NCBI GenBank assembly: GCA_016874895.1
Contig: VGSX01000103.1
Location: 1 to 11,022, forward strand
Length of the DNA: 11,022 nt
Origin: Deltaproteobacteria bacterium
Lineage (GTDB): Bacteria; Desulfobacterota; Desulfobaccia; Desulfobaccales; Desulfobaccaceae
Reading direction: 5' to 3'
The translations under genes were made by a program, and so were the position numbers. The notes beneath the pieces are model-generated. The model was not told the origin of the DNA. It was given only the letters and a program-made list of their open reading frames with translations, and did not search any database. Below are positions 1 to 9,134 of this stretch, piece by piece. Positions within the stretch are counted from its first letter, which is position 1. Each line of letters begins with the position of its first letter.

Positions 1-469
1 CCTCTTTGGTCTGCAAAACCTCATCCTCATCCTCGTCTTCACCGCACGGTAGGCACTTGCGCTGCAGGACCTGTTCTTCCGGCATGCGGAGGACCTCTTC
101 GGCTACCCGGTCGGCCTCCTGCTCGTAAACATCGCCCGGTTGACTGATGGCCACTTTGGCCTGCACCGGCAACGGGCAGGTGTGGCAGGCGCCGCCAAAG
201 GGGCAGGTCCGGGGGGTGGCCAGGGGGCAGGTGCCCGCCTCCATCCTGGACCAGTAAGCAGACTCTTCAGGTACCGAGGCATTTACCGGTATATTATCGA
301 AGCGGTGGCCGAAAGTTGTTCCGGCCGCTGCAGGCGCACCAAGCCCAAAGTGTGGGCCCTCCTCCACCTGTGGCGGGAAAAGCAGATTGGCTGGCAGTTT
401 CTGGGCTTGGGGAGGGGCCAAAGCTGCTCCATTATTGCTGGGCTTTTTGGCCTGAGGTGCACTTTTCAT
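1..469 (-). CDS. DUF4157-type (eCIS core) protein, N-terminal 156 aa, partial at left edge
   Basis: The reading frame opens with ATG at 469 and stays open for 156 codons to the window edge, so the C-terminus is missing. Visible features are FGHRFDNIPV (residues 53-62), a Cys-rich segment with C81, C89, C95 and C98 (including GGACHTCP), then GDVYEQEADRVAEEVLRM (112-129), a CxxC at 139-142 and an acidic run (144-150). This arrangement is typical of the N-terminal part of DUF4157 (PF13699) proteins. The DUF4157 domain itself, usually carrying a HExxH-like helix, would lie beyond the edge. DUF4157 proteins are hallmark neighbours of eCIS loci and are thought to be cargo or cargo-associated proteins; that role is inferred here. 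The start overlaps the previous stop as ATGA and has GGAGGG 8 nt upstream (478-483), so it is well supported. Acidic and Cys-rich linkers suggest metal binding, which is unproven. Family assignment is confident; exact function is not. Confidence 0.87.
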   Translation of the reverse strand, partial: MKSAPQAKKPSNNGAALAPPQAQKLPANLLFPPQVEEGPHFGLGAPAAAGTTFGHRFDNIPVNASVPEESAYWSRMEAGTCPLATPRTCPFGGACHTCPLPVQAKVAISQPGDVYEQEADRVAEEVLRMPEEQVLQRKCLPCGEDEDEDEVLQTKE

Positions 470-719
470 CGGGGCAGCCCTCCATAAACGGCCTGGGCCA
501 GACTAACGCCGGTCTCCTGGCCGTTCGAATCGTGCGGCAGAGATATACTTCCCCCATCCAGGCGGGGGAAGTCGCCCCCCTGATCCGGGGTGAAGGGCCG
601 GTCCCCCTGGCTCAGCAGGCGGGCCAGTTCCCTTTCCAGGCTGCGGGCAATGGCCTGGGCCTGGGCCGGCGGGAAGCCGTGGAGCACCAGCTTCTCAATA
701 TGCACCGTGAGGCGAGGTC

Positions 720-723
<4 letters not shown>
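466..723 (-). CDS. Small eCIS-associated protein, 85 aa, function unknown
   Basis: An 85-residue protein lies between the ATPase and the DUF4157-type gene. It has an N-terminal strand and helix (TVHIEKLVLHGFPP, residues 6-19), an amphipathic helix (about 20-37, AQAIARSLERELARLL), a variable middle and a C-terminal AQAVYGGLPR. I recall short ORFs with this VHIE.LVL.G...AVYGGL pattern in other eCIS loci but know no named family. The preferred start is ATG 723, which makes an ATGA overlap with the ATPase stop and has AGGA 5 nt upstream. An in-frame ATG at 729 has GGAG 8 nt upstream and would add two residues. Its own stop overlaps the next ATG as ATGA, so it is translationally coupled on both sides. 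Its position suggests a small structural or chaperone-like accessory for the machine or its cargo; that is inference from context only. Confidence 0.78.
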
Positions 724-2710
<1,987 letters not shown>

Positions 2711-2711
<1 letters not shown>

Positions 2712-3976
2712 CAGATAAGCTCCTGAGGCGACGCAAATATTCCCGTCGCTGGGTCAACCTGGAGTTCGCTTTCGGCTTCGTCCACCCGGACCCGGACCAG
2801 ATACGTGCCATTCACGACATTCTGGAAAGGAATGTTGATTACCGATGTTTCCGGGATTGCCGGATCGGTAATGCCATTGCCCACCGGGGCGGCAAAGGAG
2901 TAAGAGCGGGCCTGGACAGTGGTGGGGGGATTATATTCGTTCAACAGCAACACCACCCGCTGTCGTCTGGCCACCGGGGCAGTGAAATTTACGGTCATAT
3001 AGCCCGTCTGATAGGTGGTGCCATTCACCACGGTGCTGGCCTGGACGATGGCATTGGTAGTAATTACCGGGCGGACAATAAAAACCCCGGCATTTGATTC
3101 AAAACCGCGGTGAGGCTCCGGCGTGCCAAAAAACACGTCATGGACGATTTTTACGGTGTTGACGCCGCTCCTTAAATCTGCCGGCACGTCCACGGTTATT
3201 TCCCGGTCTTTGATGTCAACCGGCGTCGCCGGCTGCGTGCCGTTAAAGACCAGGCGCAAGTTGTCGCTCTTCAGATTCTGCCCTTTAATGGTAATTCGGG
3301 CACCCGGATTGACCATTTGGGGTTCCACCGCTTCGATCAGGGGCTGGCGGAAGGGCAGGACCAGGAGATGGCGGCTGAGGACCGGCAGCGGCGGGCGGGT
3401 TACCAGATCGCTTTCGATGAGCACCACGGTGGCCAGATAGGCCATGGAGAGAGAATAGGCGGTCTGAAAAAAAACCGACCAGAGTTTTGACAGCTCCTCC
3501 AGACTCAGGGACAGGGGGGTAAATTTCACCAGCTCCACCTCGTACTCCAGGTCCGAGGTGGCCAGGAAATCCGTGGGGTCCAGGGCCAGGCGGTCCTGGA
3601 TAATCTGGTGGATCAAGGCCCGGCTGAGCAGGGGCTGGGAATGGAGGGCCGACACGGTGCTGCCCAGGAGCCGCTGGGGTATCAGGTTGCTTTCTTCTCC
3701 ATGGAAACTGAGAAGATAATGCAGATCTAAAGCCACCCGGGGCCGCCGGAGGACATCCCCGTCGGCGCTGCGGGTGGGCAGGTCCGTATTCCGATACGCC
3801 GCGTTGGGCATCACCTGGTAAAGAAAGACGGTCACCCCCGGATTCGGGAGAGTCCCCACCGGGACGCTGGGTTTCAGCGGCACGGCCTCGGAACCGGCCA
3901 CATGGCGTTTAATGCTGGCGTCGATGATCTTCACCAACCCCGCCGTGGTGGTGGCGATAGCCAGATAGTTGCTCAC
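2711..3976 (-). CDS. Pvc16/DUF4255 family protein with Ig-like C-terminal domains (putative tail terminator)
   Basis: A 421-residue protein. Residues about 8-190 form a DUF4255/Pvc16 N-terminal domain (PF14065): NPGVTVFLYQVMPNAAYRN (45-63), PRVALDLHYLLSFHG (79-93), LGSTVSALHSQPLLSR (104-119), and W166-FFQTAYSLSMAY (169-180). Residues about 214-301 resemble an IPT/TIG fold (VNPGARITIKGQNLKSDNLRLVF, in two parts around 222-244). Residues 302-413 look like a second beta-rich Ig-like domain ending in NGTYLVRVRVDEAESEL. Afp16/Pvc16 homologues cap the tube and sheath and fix tail length, so a tail terminator role is inferred. The start is GTG at 3976, overlapping the previous stop as GTGA, with GGGAGG (3984-3989) 7 nt upstream. 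The stop overlaps the ATPase start. The added Ig-like domains may project from the cap; this is a suggestion. Confidence 0.9.
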
Positions 3977-4842
3977 CGCTTGTCCTCCCGGCCCTGCCGG
4001 AGATAATCCTCCAGGGACAATTTGGGAGTTGGAGTAGGAATCGACCGCGGCTTCGGGGGCGGTTCCAGAACCGCCCTGACCTCCACCCGGCCGATGGTCA
4101 CCTGAACCGGGGGCGGTTCGGCCTGCTCTGCCATGGAAATGTCATCTAAGTGGTAACGGGAAAGTTGCCGGTAGGGTGCGTCTTGGCTGCCTCCTGGCTG
4201 ATAAAAGCCTGGTCGCCGGGAAGGGCCGGCAGGGGCGGGGAAGTCGGCTCCTCCTTCCCTGGCCGGGCGTTCGTTGTCTGCCTCCCGGACGCTGGTAGCA
4301 GCTGCCGCCACCGGTTGTCGGAAATCAGACAGAGGCACTTGGGGCATGAGCAGGGGCTCCGGCACCTCCGGAGCCGACGTCGCGGCAGCCGAAACCGCCG
4401 GGGGAGGCTCAGACGCCCGCTCCCCAGGCAAACGCGCCGGCTCCGGCACATCCCCGGTCCGTGGTGCATCACGCCATTCCTCAAGGAGGGTGCGATGCTT
4501 TTCCAGGGGCTCAAACAATCCACATTCTTCCCCGCCAACCGGCCGGTCAGTTTGCCGATCAGGCAGATCCGAGTTGAATTCTGGCAGGGGAGGGGAGAAG
4601 TCATCCCTGTCGGAGCCGGGGCGAGGGGGAGCAGCGATCTTCGGGTGACTGGGCCGGCGGCCCGATTGTTCCCCGGCTGCCGGGGCGGCGAAGGGAACCG
4701 CTTGGGGCTCATCTGCTCTCAACTCGGGAGTTACCGCGGCCTCCTGAGCCGGCGGTTTGGCAAAACGCGAGACAACCAGGGGGTGCGCCAGGGACGCCAT
4801 ACCCTGGGTTCTGTGGATCAGTCTGGTTAGGAAGTCGCTCAT
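3973..4842 (-). CDS. Proline-rich eCIS-associated linker protein, function unknown
   Basis: A 289-residue protein with two ordered-looking ends and a long disordered-looking middle. The N-terminus (MSDFLTRLIHRTQGMASLAHPLV, 1-23) is an amphipathic helix. Residues about 28-240 are rich in Pro, Ala, Glu, Ser and Arg without recognisable domains. The C-terminus has VQVTIGRVEVRAV (246-258) followed by a Pro linker and LSLEDYLRQ (275-283). From memory, this N-helix, Pro-rich linker, VTIGRVEVRA, LSLEDYL layout recurs in eCIS loci next to DUF4255 genes, but I know no characterised function. ATG 4842 overlaps the preceding stop as ATGA; there is no strong Shine-Dalgarno, so coupled re-initiation is likely. 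The two short conserved ends could each bind a different baseplate or tube partner, with the middle acting as a tether. Compositional bias is strong, so alignment outside the ends would be unreliable. Confidence 0.82.
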   Translation of the reverse strand: MSDFLTRLIHRTQGMASLAHPLVVSRFAKPPAQEAAVTPELRADEPQAVPFAAPAAGEQSGRRPSHPKIAAPPRPGSDRDDFSPPLPEFNSDLPDRQTDRPVGGEECGLFEPLEKHRTLLEEWRDAPRTGDVPEPARLPGERASEPPPAVSAAATSAPEVPEPLLMPQVPLSDFRQPVAAAATSVREADNERPAREGGADFPAPAGPSRRPGFYQPGGSQDAPYRQLSRYHLDDISMAEQAEPPPVQVTIGRVEVRAVLEPPPKPRSIPTPTPKLSLEDYLRQGREDKR

Positions 4843-5576
4843 GCCAGCACCAGGTCAAGGTAAGCCTGGCGCCGCGCCGGCGGCAGGCTGAGAATTTCCG
4901 CCTCACTCCAACCGTAGGCCGAAGCCAGGATATGGACCTCACGCACAAGGCGTCTGGCCGCCAGCATCAGGTCGGTCCAGACAAACAGGCCGATATCAAA
5001 CAGGATCTCCCAGAGATGGCCGCACTCCGGGCAGTGCATTGCCAAGCTGATGTCCGCCTGCGGGTCCTGCCGGGAAAGGGCTTCGATCAGGTCGGACACC
5101 ACCTCCTCCGGGAGATCCTCCAGACTGCTGGGAGTGCCGTTTTGGCTGGCGCCCACGAGGCACCGTCGCAAGACCAGCTCCCGGGCTTCCTGGAGATCGG
5201 CTAAGGCTGCCGCTGCGGCCAGATCCCGGCTGGTGGGCAGGCGGTAGGTAAGCTCGCAGCCGGACAGGGTCAGGCTAAATTCCTCTCCATTCCGCTCGGG
5301 CATTTCTCCGAGGCGGAGCTGGGCGGTCTCCAGGGAGAACTCCAACCGCGCCCGGCAGGCGGGACAGACCCCATAAGCCTGGAGCATTTCGCCGAAGTGG
5401 TTTTCCCGAAAATCCAGGAGCAGCCTGTCACGATCCCCGATGCTGAGATCGGCCAACTCCTGGCGGGACTTGCCCGGCAGGCCGGCCAGCAGGATGGTCA
5501 GCAAGCGGTCCAGGGGGTGCTGGCTCTGGCCCTGCTCCCATAATCTCAGGATCTCGGCGTCTGCTAAAATTCTCAT
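4839..5576 (-). CDS. T4 gp26-like baseplate hub assembly/chaperone-like protein with two CPxC motifs
   Basis: A 245-residue protein. Helical N-terminus (LLTILLAGLPGKSRQELADLSIGDRDRLLL across 25-54), then CPAC at 71-74 followed by RARLEFSLET, and a second CPEC at 182-185 followed by GHLWE and a hydrophobic stretch (LFDIGLFVWTDLML, about 192-204). The C-terminal region carries REVHILASAYGWSEAEIL (212-229). The two CPxC pairs are well placed to form a split zinc ribbon. These features fit phage and eCIS proteins annotated as T4-type baseplate assembly or hub chaperone-like (the PF12322-type group); this identification is from memory and moderate. It follows the tube gene by 6 nt without a clear Shine-Dalgarno and overlaps the next gene as ATGA. 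The role would be in building the baseplate hub or protecting the tube-hub interface; that is inferred. Confidence 0.84.
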   Translation of the reverse strand: MRILADAEILRLWEQGQSQHPLDRLLTILLAGLPGKSRQELADLSIGDRDRLLLDFRENHFGEMLQAYGVCPACRARLEFSLETAQLRLGEMPERNGEEFSLTLSGCELTYRLPTSRDLAAAAALADLQEARELVLRRCLVGASQNGTPSSLEDLPEEVVSDLIEALSRQDPQADISLAMHCPECGHLWEILFDIGLFVWTDLMLAARRLVREVHILASAYGWSEAEILSLPPARRQAYLDLVLA

Positions 5577-5582
5577 GGGACT

Positions 5583-6110
5583 TTAGTCGGCCGGTTCGGT
5601 GAAACTCGGTTCGGCCGGTTCCGCGACTTCATAATCCCGCTCCCAGCCTTCGTTTTCCAGCTTCAACGTCTGGATGGCGATGGCATTGGCGTTGGCGTCC
5701 AGGTCCGGCAAGGCCTGGAATTCCGAGACCCAGCAGCGGTAGATCTTATAAGCCAGAGCCAGTTGGCCGGCCTCATTGTAAACTTCCAGGATGATATCCT
5801 TCCGGAAATCTCGGAGGGACACTTCCGCTCCCAGGCCGGAGCCGAAATTCCAGACCTTGTTGGCCCATTTCTCGAACTCGGTATCGTGGGTGACCCCCCT
5901 CTCCAGGGTGATGGCTTCATATTTGGTCCGCCCAGGAGATTTCCGACTGGTGCTGGGGTCCCCGCCCTCCCGGTGCTCCACCATCTCGGTGCTGCGCTTC
6001 AGGGCCCCCACTTTGCTGATTCCCGCCACATAGCGGCCATCCCATTTGACCCGGAACTTGAAGTTCTTGTAGGGATCGAAGCGTTGCGGATTTACGCTGA
6101 ACTGTGCCAT
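5583..6110 (-). CDS. Tail tube protein (T4 gp19 / Pvc1-Afp1 family)
   Basis: A 175-residue inner-tube protein. It opens with MAQFSVNPQRFDPYKNFKFRV, followed by the family's EHREGGDPSTSRKSPGRTKYEAITLERG stretch (in two parts, about 45-72) and the C-terminal LKLENEGWERD (149-159). These are hallmark segments of the gp19/PF06841 tube family. The reading frame could begin at 6143, but ATG 6110 has a near-perfect AAGGAGG (6116-6122) 5 nt upstream and gives the usual N-terminus, so 6110 is chosen. The Shine-Dalgarno overlaps the sheath stop codon, linking tube and sheath translation. The acidic tail after residue 159 (EPA, EPS, TEPAD) is longer than I expect for the family. Stacked hexameric rings of this protein would form the conduit inside the sheath. 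Confidence 0.95.
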   Translation of the reverse strand: MAQFSVNPQRFDPYKNFKFRVKWDGRYVAGISKVGALKRSTEMVEHREGGDPSTSRKSPGRTKYEAITLERGVTHDTEFEKWANKVWNFGSGLGAEVSLRDFRKDIILEVYNEAGQLALAYKIYRCWVSEFQALPDLDANANAIAIQTLKLENEGWERDYEVAEPAEPSFTEPAD

Positions 6111-6115
6111 TACTG

Positions 6116-6122
6116 CCTCCTT
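6116..6122 (-). promoter_or_regulatory. Strong Shine-Dalgarno of the tube gene
   Basis: AAGGAGG lies 5 nt before ATG 6110 and shares bases with the TAA stop of the sheath gene. It decides the tube start against the in-frame upstream ATG at 6143, which lies within the sheath gene and would add 11 residues unlike the family N-terminus. Confidence 0.85.
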
Positions 6123-8742
6123 AGGTCTGGATCTGGCCGGCAATCTGCTGGATTTTGATGATCACGAACTCCGCCGGTTTAAGGGGGGCGAAGCCCACGA
6201 GAATATTCACAATACCCAGGTTGCGGTCGTTTTGCGTGGTGGTTTCCTTGTCGCATTTGACAAAGTAGGCTTCCCGGGGGGTCGTGCCCTGAAAAGCTCC
6301 CTGCTTGAACAGGTTGTGCATAAAGGCGCCGACATTCAACCGGATCTGGGCCCAGAGAGGCTCGTCGTTGGGTTCAAATACCACCCATTTCGTCCCGCGG
6401 TAGAGGCTCTCCTCCAGGAAAAGGGCCAGCCGCCGCACCGGGACATATTTCCATTCCGAAGCCTGCTGATCGCTGCCCTCCAGGGTCCGGGCGCCCCAAC
6501 AGACATTGCCGTAGATCGGGAAGGTGCGGAGGCAGTTGATGCCCAGGGGATTGAGGGCCCCGTTTTCGGGATCAGTGAGGGCATAATCCAGTTTCTGGAC
6601 ATTCCTCAGATCGGCCTCGGTGCCGGCCGGGGCTTTCCACACCCCCCGGTTGCTGTCGGTGCGGGCGTAGAGCCCGGCGATGGTGCCGCTGGCGCCCACC
6701 GGCCGCAATCTGAAACCGTTCAACGGGTCGGGAATCCGCACCTGGGGGAAATACAAGGCGGCATTTTTGTGGCGCAGGGTGGCGTTGTTGTCCAGCCAGG
6801 TCCTGATCTCGGCCACGGTGTCGATGCCGGGCGGGGTATCCATGATGAAAAAGGCTCTTTTTTCTTCACAATAGGTAATGGCTGCCGACATCACGGCGGC
6901 TTCCGGTCCCGCTCCCAGGGAGGCGCTGCACGGGATGCACAGCAGATTAAACAGATCAACGTCCTCCAGGGCATACATGCCGGTCTTATTGACCCGGTTG
7001 CCGATCAGGGCCAAGGCATCGGGGGGGGTGCCGTCATCACCTGCGTTACACGGCCCCTGGGCGCCGACTGGGCCGGTGGTGGCGCCGAGACGATATAATT
7101 GGACGTTCTCCTGGGCCCCGTCGGCGGGGGTCAGGAGTAATTGGTTAACGGTCGTGCCATCCAGGGGAGCAGCCGTAAAGACCACCGTGTCGAGGCTCAC
7201 GCCCGGGAAGACCACCAATCGGTTTTCCCCCGGAGCGGCATAAGGCACAACCACGGCCCCGGTAAAAGTGGCGCTAACATTTGCATTCCGGATGGCGGTT
7301 TGGAGCGATGCGGCAATGTCCGCCAAGGTGGCTGCAGCTCCCAGGGTGGCAGTATGTGGCCCATTGCCGCCAATGGTAACGTCTACGGCAGCGCCGGCAG
7401 CTATAGTCGGGACAACGGCCAAGTTTGCTGAGACACAGGCTGAGAGAGTTGTCGCCGGAGGAGTCAGGAGACCCAGGTCGGCAGCCGTGGTATCGGCACC
7501 GGCGGCGCTAAAGGAGACAGCGAGACCCGGCAGGCCGGCCAGGACGATTAACCGATCGTCGCCAACGCTGCTCCTGGTGATGACCCTTGCCAGGGCAAAG
7601 GCATCCGTTTCTGCTGGCAGGACGGCGGCATCTGTTGCCCCGAGCCGAATCTGGGCCTCCAACTCATCGCGGGCTGCGGCCAGGTCATTCATAGCCGCCA
7701 GCGTCAGCGTCACAGGTCCGCTGCCGCCGACGGTTATCTGGACCTGTCCGGTCGGCAGAGTGAAGGCGCCCGATACATTATCAGACTGCAGTCCCTGGAC
7801 ATTCTGTCCGGCTCCGAGGCCCAGGGTCTGAAAGGTGAGATCGGGACCCGCGTTGCTGAAAACGACCCGGTCGCTGACGGTCGTGGGCCCCGCCAGAACC
7901 CGCAGCCGATTGTTGACCACCGTGACGCTTGCCTGGGAGAAGGCCCGGTTCTGGGGCTGGGCGGCGCGGATGGCCGCCTCCAACAGGGCCCGGGCTTCCT
8001 CAATCGTCGAAGGGGCCCGCGCCAGAGTAGCTGTTACCGCAGAACCAGAACCGATGGCAACATTCACCCTGGGCTGCGCCGCAGTAATGGTCAGAGGATC
8101 AACGAGGGCCCCGGATAGCGTGCCGTTCTGGCAGGGCGGGGTGTTGCCGCTGGCGGCGACATGCACCAGCCTGGAGCCGGACAAGTCGTCGTTGACCACT
8201 GTCTCGACAAAGCGGGCGTCGCTGGGATTCATGGACAGTCCGAGGAAAGTCTCCGATTGCAGGATAGTCCTGTCGCCATTCCGTTCCCTCACCAGCATTA
8301 CGGTAAGGTTGAAACGGTTGTTCGACGTGGGCGCCGGGTAATCAATACGCAGGCGCAGGTCATTCCCCCAGGTACCGGGGTTGGTGCGGGTAGCATGAAA
8401 AGCTCCGGCTGTCACCGTGAGGGCGGGGACGCCTCCCGGCGCCGTCAGGATCTGCACATCGGCCGCCCGGGGGGAGCCGCTGGCGGTCCGCACCACCCAG
8501 GCCTCGGTGCCGCCATTGCGGAAAAATTGTTGGATGGCGTAACTTGCCTCACTGCGCGCCTCCAGACCGCCGAATTCCCGTTCGAAATCGGCCATGCTGA
8601 AAATCTGGACGGCTCGGTCCATGAAGCCCCTCTGGAAAAAATCGACGAAAGCCGCAACGGAGGTGGATACACCAGTTATTGTACGGACTCCGCTGGGAAT
8701 TTCTTCGATATAGACCCCTGGGTAGGTTGGAGCAATCGGCAT
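6121..8742 (-). CDS. Contractile tail sheath protein with large repeat insertion
   Basis: An 873-residue sheath protein. The N-terminus (PTYPGVYIEEIPSGVRTITGVSTSVAAFV, in two parts across 5-33) and FFRNGGTEAWVVR (73-85) are canonical for the phage-sheath family (PF04984). The C-terminus (ALFLEESLYRGTKWVVFEPNDEPLW in two parts across 773-797, and NLGIVNILVGFAPLKPAEFV, 841-860) matches the C-terminal sheath domain. In between, residues about 200-560 hold an insertion with three imperfect ~85-90 residue repeats, each with an IGG/VGG strand, a helix and an RLxVLAG-type strand. eCIS sheaths are usually about 350-500 residues, so this one is unusually long. Start ATG 8742 has AGGAGGAG (8751-8758) 8 nt upstream. 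Sheath contraction around the tube drives injection; the insertion would probably lie on the outer face of the particle. Confidence 0.96.
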   Translation of the reverse strand: MPIAPTYPGVYIEEIPSGVRTITGVSTSVAAFVDFFQRGFMDRAVQIFSMADFEREFGGLEARSEASYAIQQFFRNGGTEAWVVRTASGSPRAADVQILTAPGGVPALTVTAGAFHATRTNPGTWGNDLRLRIDYPAPTSNNRFNLTVMLVRERNGDRTILQSETFLGLSMNPSDARFVETVVNDDLSGSRLVHVAASGNTPPCQNGTLSGALVDPLTITAAQPRVNVAIGSGSAVTATLARAPSTIEEARALLEAAIRAAQPQNRAFSQASVTVVNNRLRVLAGPTTVSDRVVFSNAGPDLTFQTLGLGAGQNVQGLQSDNVSGAFTLPTGQVQITVGGSGPVTLTLAAMNDLAAARDELEAQIRLGATDAAVLPAETDAFALARVITRSSVGDDRLIVLAGLPGLAVSFSAAGADTTAADLGLLTPPATTLSACVSANLAVVPTIAAGAAVDVTIGGNGPHTATLGAAATLADIAASLQTAIRNANVSATFTGAVVVPYAAPGENRLVVFPGVSLDTVVFTAAPLDGTTVNQLLLTPADGAQENVQLYRLGATTGPVGAQGPCNAGDDGTPPDALALIGNRVNKTGMYALEDVDLFNLLCIPCSASLGAGPEAAVMSAAITYCEEKRAFFIMDTPPGIDTVAEIRTWLDNNATLRHKNAALYFPQVRIPDPLNGFRLRPVGASGTIAGLYARTDSNRGVWKAPAGTEADLRNVQKLDYALTDPENGALNPLGINCLRTFPIYGNVCWGARTLEGSDQQASEWKYVPVRRLALFLEESLYRGTKWVVFEPNDEPLWAQIRLNVGAFMHNLFKQGAFQGTTPREAYFVKCDKETTTQNDRNLGIVNILVGFAPLKPAEFVIIKIQQIAGQIQT
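7129..8064 (-). repeat. Three tandem protein repeats encoded inside the sheath gene
   Basis: Repeat 1 covers residues 227-310 (8064-7813), repeat 2 residues 334-426 (7743-7465) and repeat 3 residues 454-538 (7383-7129). Shared anchors are NVAIGSGSAVTATL / QITVGGSGPVTLTL / DVTIGGNGPHTATL, a helix with A.LEAAIR / DELEAQIR / SLQTAIR, then NRLRVLAG / DRLIVLAG / NRLVVFPG, then a VVF / VSF / VVF strand followed by D.T. The spacing of the anchors is about 108-119 residues. The strand-helix-strand pattern resembles flagellin hook IN-type repeats; that comparison is by eye. Confidence 0.75.
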
Positions 8743-8817
8743 CGGAAATTCTCCTCCTGGCTAAGTTTATGGCTATCAGGGCGACTGGCGCCGGTGGCAA
8801 AGCAACTCTCATCCTCC

Positions 8818-9021
8818 TCAAATCTGGCGCTGTTTCCCGGGGGGCGGGCCCCCGGGATTCATGCTCTCGAGGAATGGCCAAACAAAGGCGCCGATCTCGT
8901 CCAGCTCCTTCAGATACTGATTTTTCCCGGAATTAATGTGCTCGATAACCCCCCTCCATTCAGGAATGCCATCCCGACTTTCTTTCGGCTCAAGCCAAAC
9001 GCGCAGGACAAAAGTATGCAT
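8818..9021 (-). CDS. Small eCIS-operon protein, 67 aa, function unknown
   Basis: A 67-residue protein at the head of the operon. The core (FVLRVWLEP, 4-12; EWRGVIEHINSGKNQYLKEL, 21-40; DEIGAFVWPFLE, 41-52) looks like a compact beta-beta-alpha domain. I recall a very similar FVIRIWLEPRE...PEWRGVIEHVPSGERRYLKDLDEI pattern in short proteins of many bacteria, some beside eCIS or phage-tail genes, which supports it being real. I know no assigned function. ATG 9021 has no clear Shine-Dalgarno in its AT-rich leader, so initiation may be weak or unusual. The C-terminal tail (PGGPPPGKQRQI) is encoded by a strong GC-rich inverted repeat. It lies 75 bp before the sheath start and is probably co-transcribed with it. 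Confidence 0.78.
   Translation of the reverse strand: MHTFVLRVWLEPKESRDGIPEWRGVIEHINSGKNQYLKELDEIGAFVWPFLESMNPGGPPPGKQRQI
8835..8857 (-). other. GC-rich hairpin at 3' end of the 67-aa gene
   Basis: A 9-bp perfect inverted repeat (TCCCGGGGG with CCCCCGGGA, 5-nt loop) lies inside the coding region of the small first gene, 93 bp before the sheath start. No T-run follows it on either strand, so it is not a typical intrinsic terminator. It could stabilise the sheath-proximal mRNA or mark a processing point. It may also be just the consequence of Gly-Pro codons. Confidence 0.55.
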
Positions 9022-9115
9022 GTCAGATAATAAAAATAATGAGGTTAGATATCATAGATAATATAAAAATATATTTAATAATATTAATAACTTTAAGAAT
9101 AATATTGTGTTGCCT

Positions 9116-9127
9116 AAAAAATTTTTT
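9116..9127. repeat. A6T6 tract, copy 1
   Basis: A perfect A6T6 block just downstream of the putative -10 of the eCIS promoter. Similar blocks occur at 9184-9195 and 9197-9208. Such tracts give stiff or bent DNA and are typical targets for nucleoid-associated silencers; that function is inferred. Confidence 0.5.
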
Positions 9128-9134
9128 ACATAAT

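Noticed and set aside
140..487. Plus-strand ORF of 115 aa at the left edge
   Set aside because: It is antisense to the DUF4157-type reading frame, which has clear family motifs.
4146..4712. Minus-strand ORF of 188 aa overlapping the Pro-rich gene in another frame
   Set aside because: The 289-aa frame has coupled start and stop junctions and conserved-looking ends; the other frame is low-complexity shadow.
6111..6143. Upstream start of the tube gene at 6143
   Set aside because: It would begin inside the sheath gene and add residues unlike the family; AAGGAGG before 6110 supports the shorter form.
8549..8881. Minus-strand ORF of 110 aa spanning the gap before the sheath
   Set aside because: It overlaps the canonical sheath N-terminus in another frame and shows no domain or good start.
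8161..9030. Plus-strand ORF of 289 aa
   Set aside because: It is antisense to the sheath N-terminus and the 67-aa gene, both of which carry recognisable motifs; its own product has none.
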